DNA from: Fulvivirgaceae bacterium JP3-4
Lineage (GTDB): Bacteria > Bacteroidota > Bacteroidia > Cytophagales > Cyclobacteriaceae
Direction of reading: 5' to 3'
DNA length: 64,000 bases
Assembly (NCBI GenBank): GCA_029309925.1
Contig: JARKND010000004.1
Span: forward strand, 310,001 to 374,000
Under the pieces are notes generated by a model. The model made no database searches, was not told the DNA's origin, and saw nothing but the letters and a program-made list of their open reading frames with translations. This document shows positions 57,119-64,000 of this stretch, in pieces (the stretch's first letter is position 1; each line of letters opens with the position of its first letter). Made by a program: the position numbers and the translations under genes.

Positions 57119-58693
57119 CTACCGCTGGTAGGCGCCATTCAGAAGCCGCCAGATCTGATTCGGATTCGCGTCCTGGAGTTCTGCCGGCAAGAGCCATTGT
57201 GGAAAATTCTGATAGCAAACCGGTCGGGCAAAACGCGTGATCGCACGGGTTCCTACAGATGTTGTGCGGCTATCAGAAGTTGCGGGAAACGGTCCGCCAT
57301 GCACCATGCTATGGCATACTTCTACTCCTGTTGGATATCCATTAATAATGAGTCGTCCGGCCTTTTGCTCAAGCAGCGAAATCAGAGAAGCGAATTCTTT
57401 CAGATCGTTTTCGGTGCCGTGAACAGTGACGGTGAGATGCCCGGAAAGGTTTTTGGCAACAGCGAAAAGCTCGTCCCTGTTTCCGCTTGTTATTATTAAG
57501 GAGGAAGGGCCAAACACTTCCTCTTCAAGCGAATGCTCTTTTAGAAAAGTTGTCGCGGAGGTTTCAAGTATCGATGGCACTCCCTGATATCCATCGCCAG
57601 CCTGCTTACCGGTTGCGAGAACATTAACTCCCCCAACTTTTTTAAGTTTTTCTATTCCGCGGGAAAAATTGTCAAGCATTCCGCGTGTAAGCATCACACC
57701 CGATGGGATTCCGCCAACGACATCCTTGAGCTTCGACTTGAACTGTTTGCTTTCAGCTGAGTCCTCTACCAGCACGAGGCCGGGATTAGTACAAAACTGG
57801 CCCACACCTTGTGTGATGGATGCGGCAAGGTCTGCGGAAATTTGTTCCCCGCGTTGACGCAATGCATCCGGAAGAATGAAGACCGGGTTTGTACTGCCCA
57901 TCTCTGCGAATACAGGAATCGGTTCCGCTCTCTTGTTTGCCTCATCGAAAATCGACTTCCCTCCTATATAAGAGCCGGTAAATCCGATCGCTTTGATCAG
58001 CGGATGTTTTACCAGAAATTGTCCGACTTCCACAGACTTTCCATGGACCATTGAAAAGGTACCTTCAGGCATTCCCGTCTGCTTCACCGCTTCAACTATC
58101 GCATTTGCTACTAGTTCGCATGTGCCAGGATGAGCGGGATGAGCTTTGAACACAACGGTGCATCCGGCAGCTAACGCAGAAACGGTATCACCACCTGCCA
58201 CAGAAAATGCCAATGGAAAATTACTCGCACCAAAAACTCCAACGGGACCAAGTGGTCTCAGCATGCTTCGTACATCGGGTTTTGGAAGAGGTGAGCGTGA
58301 GGGATCCGCGGTGTCGATGCGCGCGTCAACCCAGGAGCCTTCGCGCAAAAGCTGGGCGAACAGTTTCAGCTGACCGGCAGTGCGACCGCGTTCGCCAACA
58401 AGCCGCGCTTCGGGCAAACCCGTTTCTTCCATACACCGGTTAATCAATGCAGGTCCAAGGGCAACGATCTGTTCTGCGATCGATTCAAGAAAAAGGGCTT
58501 TTTGACTTCCCGTCTTTTCGCGATACTGCTGAAACGCCTTGTTGGCCTTTTCAACCGCAGCATGGATCTCAGCAGTTGTTGCCTCGAAAAAATCTGTAGC
58601 CAGACTTTCACGTGTCGCGGGATTCTCCGCCTTGAACGTACTACCACTTCCAGAACGTTCACTTCCGATAAAATTCTTCCCGGTCAGATTCAT
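57119..58693 (-). CDS. NADP+-dependent 2-oxoglutarate-semialdehyde dehydrogenase
   Basis: A 524-residue aldehyde dehydrogenase of the alpha-ketoglutarate-semialdehyde (2,5-dioxovalerate) group. It begins MNLTGKNFIGSERSGSGSTF and has FGASNFPLAFSVAGGDTVSA, IGFTGSYIGGKSIFDEANKR, the catalytic Glu in VFAEMGSTNP and the catalytic Cys in GVGQFCTNPGLVLV. These N-terminal and Cys-loop features separate the group from classical ALDHs. It would oxidise the semialdehyde made from a pentonate or hexarate to 2-oxoglutarate, entering the TCA cycle. It follows the FAH-family gene by nine bp, forming the last two steps of a Weimberg-like pathway. Confidence 0.92.
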   Translation of the reverse strand: MNLTGKNFIGSERSGSGSTFKAENPATRESLATDFFEATTAEIHAAVEKANKAFQQYREKTGSQKALFLESIAEQIVALGPALINRCMEETGLPEARLVGERGRTAGQLKLFAQLLREGSWVDARIDTADPSRSPLPKPDVRSMLRPLGPVGVFGASNFPLAFSVAGGDTVSALAAGCTVVFKAHPAHPGTCELVANAIVEAVKQTGMPEGTFSMVHGKSVEVGQFLVKHPLIKAIGFTGSYIGGKSIFDEANKRAEPIPVFAEMGSTNPVFILPDALRQRGEQISADLAASITQGVGQFCTNPGLVLVEDSAESKQFKSKLKDVVGGIPSGVMLTRGMLDNFSRGIEKLKKVGGVNVLATGKQAGDGYQGVPSILETSATTFLKEHSLEEEVFGPSSLIITSGNRDELFAVAKNLSGHLTVTVHGTENDLKEFASLISLLEQKAGRLIINGYPTGVEVCHSMVHGGPFPATSDSRTTSVGTRAITRFARPVCYQNFPQWLLPAELQDANPNQIWRLLNGAYQR

Positions 58694-58702
58694 ATTTCTT
58701 TT

Positions 58703-59539
58703 TCAGGCTACTGTGTTGATCAAGGTACCAATTGGCTCGATTGTTATTCTTATCTCATCGTTTTCCTGTAACGTAAAATCGCTGGATGGGACAATACCGG
58801 TGCCGGTCATCACAAAAGCACCTGCCGGAAAACTGCACTCACGATAGAGAAAGGACACGAGGTCCTCAAATTTCCGCACGATCTGATCGATGGTGACATC
58901 TCCCGTAAAAACAACTTTTCCACTCCGGTGGATGTCGAGATGAATGCCAGTACTCTTATCCAATGGTTTGTCAGTGACATAAATGCACGGTCCAAGCGCG
59001 GCAGCTCCATCATAGGTTTTCGCCTGCGGAAGGTACAGTGGATTTTCACCTTCAATGCTTCGTGAACTCATATCGTTGCCGATGGTATACCCAACAATTT
59101 TGCCGGACGTTGTCACTACCAGTGTTAGCTCGGGTTCCGGAACATCCCACGCAGAGTCTTTGCGAATGCGTACTTTTCCGAGATGCCCAACAACCCGATG
59201 CGGTGTTGCTTTGAAAAATATTTCAGGACGTTCTGCTTCGTAAACTCGAGCATAAAAATCGGCTCCTCCAGATGACTTGGATTCCTCCTGTCGGCCAACT
59301 TTACTTCGGTAGTACGTAACACCGCAAGCCCAAACCTCCTGTTCTCCGATCGGAGCCAGAATTTCCGACTCAATCAGCGCATCTGCTTTACTCAAAGGTT
59401 TGAGACCTGACACCAACGACTGGAGATTTTTATAAAGCTGATCATCATTGATCAGAGAATCCCAGTTTCGATTTTCAGATGCATAAAATTTACCGTCATG
59501 GTCGATGACAATTCCTTTCCTGGTTTTATATAGAAGCAT
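58703..59539 (-). CDS. Fumarylacetoacetate hydrolase family protein, probable 2-keto-3-deoxy-sugar-acid dehydratase
   Basis: A 278-residue FAH-fold enzyme. The metal-binding acidic residues are in [10 protein letters not shown] and the later [20 protein letters not shown], followed by [15 protein letters not shown] and [14 protein letters not shown]. It lacks a signal peptide, so it is cytosolic. Family members include 2-keto-3-deoxy-D-arabinonate and -xylonate dehydratases, which yield 2-oxoglutarate semialdehyde. Tight linkage to the semialdehyde dehydrogenase supports that role over FAH hydrolysis of tyrosine metabolites. It lies 29 bp after the enolase-superfamily gene; specificity for pentonate stereochemistry is unknown. 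Confidence 0.88.
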   Translation of the reverse strand: MLLYKTRKGIVIDHDGKFYASENRNWDSLINDDQLYKNLQSLVSGLKPLSKADALIESEILAPIGEQEVWACGVTYYRSKVGRQEESKSSGGADFYARVYEAERPEIFFKATPHRVVGHLGKVRIRKDSAWDVPEPELTLVVTTSGKIVGYTIGNDMSSRSIEGENPLYLPQAKTYDGAAALGPCIYVTDKPLDKSTGIHLDIHRSGKVVFTGDVTIDQIVRKFEDLVSFLYRECSFPAGAFVMTGTGIVPSSDFTLQENDEIRITIEPIGTLINTVA

Positions 59540-59568
59540 TTATCTTTCGCGTTGGATTTAAGTTAACA

Positions 59569-60849
59569 CTATTTGAAGAACGGATAACCTTCCGTTGCAT
59601 ATTTTCTCATGCCTTCTTCATTTATGTCGACACCAATGCCGGGCTTTTCGGAAAGCGGAATGAATCCCTTATCGACCATAACGCCATCATACTTCACAAT
59701 CTCTTTGAACATCGGATCGGTGTGAAAATAAATCTGCCATTCGAGGATCATAAAATTAGGAACGGAAGCACAAACGTGAGCCGAAGCCATGGCTCCAAGG
59801 AATGAGGCAACCATGTGCGGAGCAAACGGAACGTAATACAGGTTAGCAAGATTCGCAATGCGCTGTCCCTCTCCTAAGCCACCAGCTTTTTGAAGATCAG
59901 GCATGATGATGTCAACTGCGCCCATCTCGAGCAGACGCCTGAAGCCGTATGCAAGATATATATTTTCACCAGCGCAAATTGGTGTTGATGTCGAGTCTGC
60001 AATTACTTTGTACGCCTCAACATTTTCTGCGGGAATCGGCTCTTCCAGCCACATCAGGTTCAGATGTTCCAACCGTTTAGCTACCTGCTGACCCGTGACT
60101 GCATCATACCGCCCGTGCATATCACAACAGATATCGATGTCGGGACCTACGGCTTCACGCGCGGCAGTGACCTGATCGACCATGCGTTTGAGTTCACCAG
60201 GGCTTGCGGTCCAATTGTATAAGTCGTATTTCGTTGGGTCGTTGCGTTGATCGAGGTCAAACTTGATTGCATTGAATCCCATCTTTTTCGCTTCACTTGC
60301 AGCTCTCGCGAAGTCTTCGGGCTTTGGAAGATTGTTTTGATAGAGCGCAGTATCGCAGTATACACGGATCTTGTCGCGGAACTTTCCTCCCAGCAACTGG
60401 TACACCGGAACGCCAAGCGCCTTGCCGGCAATATCCCACAGTGCTGTTTCGATGGCCGAGAGAACCGCGATATACATTCCCGACTGTGCACCTTCAAAAA
60501 TTCCGGACTTGCGAAGGTCTTCGAAGAGTCTGTGAACATTAAGCGGATTCTTTCCCTTGATCCGCTGTTCCATCATTTTGACGAAATGGTACGTCCCGGG
60601 AACAGCATCGACTCCTTCACCGCAACCGTAGATATCCTGATTGGTCCGGATGCGCACAAACAGTCCGTGACCGTTGCGAATAAACGCACTTTGTATTTCC
60701 GTGATCTTGAGGTCTGCGGGATTCGAATGCATCGGTCTCCGGTCAAGAGCATTTTCTATTCCCTGCCCGAAGGTTGTAGAAAGCGGAGCAATGGTAGCTG
60801 CTGCCAATGCATTTCCAAAAAATTTACGTCTTGATTGATTCTGTGACAT
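59569..60849 (-). CDS. Tat-exported enolase-superfamily acid-sugar dehydratase (mandelate racemase/galactonate dehydratase-like)
   Basis: A 426-residue enzyme with a twin-arginine signal (R7-R8 in SRRKFFGNALAAATIAPLS), so it is predicted to act in the periplasm after folding. Enolase-superfamily features: a capping N-terminal domain, a Lys in FNAIKFDLDQ, metal ligands in DICCDMHGRYD, LMWLEEPIPAEN and CAGENIYLAYG, the Asp in IIMPDLQKAGGLGEG and the His in FAPHMVAS, i.e. the mandelate-racemase His-Asp pair. Such enzymes dehydrate aldonates to 2-keto-3-deoxy acids. Most characterised members are cytosolic, so export is unusual. In the operon it lies between the RraA-like gene (32 bp) and the FAH-family gene (29 bp). 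Confidence 0.9.
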   Translation of the reverse strand: MSQNQSRRKFFGNALAAATIAPLSTTFGQGIENALDRRPMHSNPADLKITEIQSAFIRNGHGLFVRIRTNQDIYGCGEGVDAVPGTYHFVKMMEQRIKGKNPLNVHRLFEDLRKSGIFEGAQSGMYIAVLSAIETALWDIAGKALGVPVYQLLGGKFRDKIRVYCDTALYQNNLPKPEDFARAASEAKKMGFNAIKFDLDQRNDPTKYDLYNWTASPGELKRMVDQVTAAREAVGPDIDICCDMHGRYDAVTGQQVAKRLEHLNLMWLEEPIPAENVEAYKVIADSTSTPICAGENIYLAYGFRRLLEMGAVDIIMPDLQKAGGLGEGQRIANLANLYYVPFAPHMVASFLGAMASAHVCASVPNFMILEWQIYFHTDPMFKEIVKYDGVMVDKGFIPLSEKPGIGVDINEEGMRKYATEGYPFFK

Positions 60850-60881
60850 GGTGTGATTTTTTAAGAAGGTTATGATTCATT

Positions 60882-61832
60882 CTACCAGGTGCGTTGTTTA
60901 AGCAATTCCTGGATCTGCTCTTTTGGCACTGGCAGTTTATCGATGTTGGCATTGAGCCATTGTGAAAAATCTTTTTCAATTTCATCGGACCACCTGTTGT
61001 CGATCTGGCCCGGAGTGTATTTCTGTTCGCGCAAACGTTGATGCCCGAACATGTCGCGGAGGCGCACGATTTCGGAAGTCTTCACAACCTTTTCCGCAAG
61101 ATGTGGTGGAATGAAGATCACAGCTCCGTTACGGCCTAACACGACATCACCCGGCATCACGGTGGCCTTACCGATTCTTGTTGGTGTGTTGATACCAACG
61201 AGTGTTGTGTTGAGTTGTCCATTCGGGTCGTTGAGGTGATGCGAAGGGTGATAGCTCCTGAAAAACGAAGTGAAGGATCCGATCTCCTTCAATCCCTTGA
61301 TGTCGCGAATTGCTCCGTTGTACACAATTCCATTTCCAGTCTTTGTAAAAATTGAATTACCGAGGTTGTCACCGATGGTCGGGCCATCGACATGCGCTTC
61401 GAACTGATCGACTACATAGACATCGCGTTTCACGAGCATGTCGATCGGCCATGAGTTTTGGGATTTCACGCGCTTGTCGCGATTGTGGCCGCGGTCATCG
61501 ATCACACGATGGATATCGGGACGACCGGGAACAAACGTAGCCGTCACCGCTCTCCCTACAAGAACGCTGTCGGGATTAATGGTTTGCCATCCGTCTTCAA
61601 ACTGAAATTTGTAATTCTCATTTCGCAACACCGCCCATGCTTCCTCGAGTGTAACGAGCTTCATGCGATCGAGAAGGGCATCAGAAACTTTTGGTCGTCC
61701 ATCCGGAAATCGCTCACCTTTCCATTCGGGTGTAAGAAAAATCAATTCTTCTTTAGACAACTGCTGAGCCGTAGCTGCGAAAGCGAAACAAATGCTGATC
61801 AACGTCAGCCAGATAAATCGTCTGCTATACAT
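60882..61832 (-). CDS. Exported RraA-family protein
   Basis: A 316-residue protein with an N-terminal signal peptide (1-22, FAFAATAQ), hence periplasmic, followed by an RraA/4-hydroxy-4-methyl-2-oxoglutarate-aldolase-like fold. The family core is visible as VDGPTIGDNLGNSIFTKTGN and GIVYNGAIRDIKGLKEIG. The Asp before the substrate loop and the terminal Arg-Asp are present, but the usual Arg in the first block is not obvious. The C-terminal part (about 250-316) is an extra charged helical region. Possible roles are a divalent-metal aldolase or decarboxylase on 2-keto acids, or a non-catalytic partner of the dehydratase. No evidence supports an RNase E regulator role here. Confidence 0.82.
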   Translation of the reverse strand: MYSRRFIWLTLISICFAFAATAQQLSKEELIFLTPEWKGERFPDGRPKVSDALLDRMKLVTLEEAWAVLRNENYKFQFEDGWQTINPDSVLVGRAVTATFVPGRPDIHRVIDDRGHNRDKRVKSQNSWPIDMLVKRDVYVVDQFEAHVDGPTIGDNLGNSIFTKTGNGIVYNGAIRDIKGLKEIGSFTSFFRSYHPSHHLNDPNGQLNTTLVGINTPTRIGKATVMPGDVVLGRNGAVIFIPPHLAEKVVKTSEIVRLRDMFGHQRLREQKYTPGQIDNRWSDEIEKDFSQWLNANIDKLPVPKEQIQELLKQRTW

Positions 61833-61860
61833 AATGCTTTGTATTATTTTTAAATTCTTT

Positions 61861-62985
61861 TCATACGTGCTTCACCACTTCTTCCGTGTCGTAGGAATTT
61901 CCCTCCGGCAAAGGCTTGTTTCTCCACCAGAGTGCAAGTGAAGAGCCTGTGATATTCATGACCGGGGCGAAGATCGCGGCAGCCAGCCCAACCGTGGCAA
62001 GTTTTCCCATGGCAAGTGCAAGGCTTGAACCCAGGCCCGCATTCTGAAGGCCGACTTCAATGGCAATCGTTCGGCAATCCTTCTCGTTCATGCGAAGGGC
62101 TCTTGCCGACCAGTATCCCAGGAAGTACCCGCTCATATTGTGCATCAGTACCGCCAGTATCAGCATCGGCCCCACAACAAGTAAAGAGTCACGACCTGCC
62201 GAAGTAATGACAACAATGATGAGCGCGATTCCCGCCATGGAAAGGACTGGCATGACTTCATCAAGCCATTTGAACTTTCCATGCAAGAAGAAATTGAATA
62301 TTAGACCTGCTGTAACAGGAATGATCACAATCTTCGTAATGTCCCACACCATTGCCCAGAAATCGATCTCCACATATTGACCCGCGAGCAGGCTCATAAA
62401 AAAAGGAGTAACGAACGGGGCGATGAAGGTCGAGATTGCCGTAAGCGTAACCGATAACGCAAGGTTTGCGCGCGCGAGATACGTCATCACATTTGACGCC
62501 AGTCCATTGGGGCAACTTCCGATCAGAATGATTCCGGCTGCAACCTCATCCGGGAACCGAAATATTTTTGTGATCATGAAGGCGACCATCGGCATGATCA
62601 GGTAATGACACATCACACCCGCGATCACACCTTTTGGCATTCTTACCACCCGGGCAAAATCTTTCAGGCTCAGCCCGGTGCCCATGCCGAACATGATGAT
62701 CTGCATCAGCGGAACAATCAGCTTCGACAACTTAAAGTCGCCCACCTGTATGAAGTAGTGGGGGAAATACATTGCCGCGCTCACCGCAGCGAAGATCATC
62801 ACCGTAAAAGAATAGCCTTTCAATATCTCGTGTTCACGAAACCGAAAAGCAATCGCTAAAAAGAAAAGTATCAGCAACCACCCGGCTACATCATGCCGGC
62901 CGAGATAAGTAGTAACACCAAAAAGAATCGCTAAAACAATTGAGACAAAAAGAAGGACTTTCGAACGCACAGAAGCTGTTGCCAT
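61861..62985 (-). CDS. Bile acid:sodium symporter family (BASS) transporter
   Basis: A 374-residue inner-membrane protein from ATG 62985; the longer frame needs a TTG at 63033 and starts inside a hairpin. About nine to ten membrane helices, with GMGTGLSLKDFARVV, IILIGSCPNGLASNVMTYLA (the conserved crossover helix with Pro-Asn-Gly) and RTIAIEVGLQNAGLGSSLAL. Bacterial BASS proteins import organic anions with sodium, including 2-keto acids such as pyruvate or pantoate. Between SusD-like and exported dehydratase genes, it most likely carries a sugar acid or its keto-deoxy product inward (inference). Confidence 0.9.
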   Translation of the reverse strand: MATASVRSKVLLFVSIVLAILFGVTTYLGRHDVAGWLLILFFLAIAFRFREHEILKGYSFTVMIFAAVSAAMYFPHYFIQVGDFKLSKLIVPLMQIIMFGMGTGLSLKDFARVVRMPKGVIAGVMCHYLIMPMVAFMITKIFRFPDEVAAGIILIGSCPNGLASNVMTYLARANLALSVTLTAISTFIAPFVTPFFMSLLAGQYVEIDFWAMVWDITKIVIIPVTAGLIFNFFLHGKFKWLDEVMPVLSMAGIALIIVVITSAGRDSLLVVGPMLILAVLMHNMSGYFLGYWSARALRMNEKDCRTIAIEVGLQNAGLGSSLALAMGKLATVGLAAAIFAPVMNITGSSLALWWRNKPLPEGNSYDTEEVVKHV

Positions 62986-63020
62986 AGTAGAACATGTAAG
63001 AAACGGTAGAGCCAGGAAAG

Positions 63021-63053
63021 AACAGGGAAGCAACTCTTTCGTTGCTCCCTGTT
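63021..63053. other. Intercistronic hairpin after the SusD-like gene
   Basis: A 13-bp stem with one bulge, AACAGGGAAGCAAC / GTTGCTCCCTGTT, and a six-base loop. It lies between the SusD-like stop (63081) and the BASS start. On the minus strand only a short pyrimidine stretch (CTTTCC) follows, so it may be a leaky terminator or RNA stabiliser, as also seen after the other classical SusD gene (38631-38659). Confidence 0.65.
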
Positions 63054-63080
63054 TTTGCTAGTTAACCCAATTAAACCTTC

Positions 63081-64000
63081 TTATTGTTTATCCCACCACA
63101 CTCTGGTGTTGAGTGCATCAGGACCCATGCGACTAATGGCTTGTCCGACATTCGCGGCATTTACGGAACCTTCTGACACCGGATAGGTAAGTCTTCTGAT
63201 GAAATCGACTTCCTTTCCCGGATATGGATTGGGCGCTAACACGGGGAAACCTGTGCGTCTGTAGTTCGCAAATAATTCTGGTCCACCCGGGAATGACGCA
63301 ACCCAATATTGTGTGTTGATCTGTTCCAATGCAGTAGCCGGATCAAATGGATGACTGGAAATGTAATTTTCTATGTCGGCAGCTGGTACAGCCGAAGCTG
63401 CATCGAACAACGCCATTTGAGCCATGCTCTGTCTGACACCTGTTTCAAAGTAGGTGGCAGCTGAGCCGGTAGTAATCCAGCCTCGGGTCCTTGCTTCCGC
63501 AAGAAGCAAATTTGTCTGCGCTGCAGTCACCATGAAATAAGGCGCAGTCAGCTTCATCATTCTTCTTCGGTCTACCTGGCTGAAATCGTAGAAGCTTGCA
63601 AGACCTAGTCCGGTAGCAACTGCACCGATCGTGCTGTTGTCGTGGCCCATCGGCATACCAACCTGATCAGCCACGTTTGTCGTTGCCTTATCTACTGTCT
63701 GAGACGCTCCTGATGTTGCACCCTTATATCTTACCGCAATTGAAACAAGGCGCGGGTCATTGGAATTTTTGAGATAATTAACAAAAGGTGCGGTGAGGTA
63801 GAAGTTAGCGGCTTCTGTTCCGTTTAATGTTACCGACATTCCATTCGTATAGTTTCCATCGTGACGCACAAGAGCATTGTCTGCATTTGTCAGAATGAGC
63901 GAGTTCAACGGAATGGACGCCACGATTTGCTGTGCTCTTGCAGGATCAACTTTGCTGAGTCTCATCCCTGCACGCAATAGCAGCGAATAACCGAACTTTC
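63081..64000 (-). CDS. SusD/RagB-like lipoprotein, C-terminal part (truncated by window edge)
   Basis: 306 residues of a SusD-like_2 protein; the frame stays open to the right edge (codons read ...KFGYSLLLRAGMRLSKVDP), so the real start lies beyond 64000. Diagnostic blocks are SLLLRAGMRLSKVDPARAQ, QTNLLLAEARTRGWITTGSA, and YWVASFPGGPELFANYRRTG followed by FPVLAPNPYPG. It is the partner of a SusC presumably encoded just outside the window. It heads the sugar-acid operon and would bind the substrate at the cell surface. Confidence 0.9.
   Translation of the reverse strand, partial: KFGYSLLLRAGMRLSKVDPARAQQIVASIPLNSLILTNADNALVRHDGNYTNGMSVTLNGTEAANFYLTAPFVNYLKNSNDPRLVSIAVRYKGATSGASQTVDKATTNVADQVGMPMGHDNSTIGAVATGLGLASFYDFSQVDRRRMMKLTAPYFMVTAAQTNLLLAEARTRGWITTGSAATYFETGVRQSMAQMALFDAASAVPAADIENYISSHPFDPATALEQINTQYWVASFPGGPELFANYRRTGFPVLAPNPYPGKEVDFIRRLTYPVSEGSVNAANVGQAISRMGPDALNTRVWWDKQ

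Noticed and set aside
60882-61832. Annotation as RNase E inhibitor or menaquinone methyltransferase
   Set aside because: Those labels are legacy names for the RraA fold; this protein is exported and lies in a sugar-acid operon.
61861-63033. Longer BASS transporter starting at 63033
   Set aside because: It would need a TTG start inside a strong hairpin and adds residues before the normal family N terminus; ATG 62985 is preferred.

Overview
The window comes from a Bacteroidota chromosome, most likely an environmental member of the Cytophagales. The evidence is two complete SusC/SusD pairs plus a truncated third SusD, an ECF-sigma/FecR/STN-SusC regulatory trio, many exported lipoproteins, weak Shine-Dalgarno signals, and intergenic repeats of a kind common in this phylum. 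I saw no rRNA, tRNA, CRISPR array, transposase or phage gene.

Left third (1-21.9 kb), mostly housekeeping and signalling on both strands: the tail of an unknown gene overlapping a TauE/SafE permease; a YfhO-type membrane protein; a GxxExxY gene bracketed by imperfect 37-bp inverted repeats; a copper module (HMA-AraC fusion regulator plus CopA ATPase); a response regulator with a six-PAS hybrid-free sensor kinase; a NarL-type regulator; three small envelope proteins; methylglyoxal synthase; an outer-membrane receptor with an odd C-terminal extension; exonuclease III; a CHASE3 histidine kinase; and an AEC transporter.

Middle (21.9-45.4 kb), almost all on the minus strand: a SusC-SusD-lipoprotein-Tat aminotransferase cluster; a GH9 glycosidase divergent from a secreted esterase; and an ECF sigma - FecR - SusC(STN) - SusD - two giant VCBS/UnbV lipoproteins operon.

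Right third (45.6-64 kb), all minus strand: a CE1-like esterase with a GH51 arabinofuranosidase; a complete L-arabinose operon (small coiled-coil protein, transaldolase-like aldolase, HAD phosphatase, araB, araD, araA, sodium symporter, Nudix-type AraR) ending in a clear intrinsic terminator; a repeat-filled gap; then a tight operon of SusD-like protein (cut by the window edge), BASS symporter, exported RraA-like protein, Tat-exported enolase-superfamily acid-sugar dehydratase, FAH-family protein and ketoglutarate-semialdehyde dehydrogenase.

The genes suggest one theme, release, import and catabolism of pentoses. GH51, esterases and GH9 would free arabinose and acyl groups from plant hemicellulose. 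The araBAD branch would feed the pentose phosphate pathway. The last operon looks like the lower half of an oxidative (Weimberg-like) sugar-acid route with its dehydratase placed in the periplasm. A shared motif, ATAAGTGT-N6-TACA, lies upstream of the ara operon, GH51, GH9 and the ECF sigma gene, and I propose it as the AraR operator tying these loci into one regulon.
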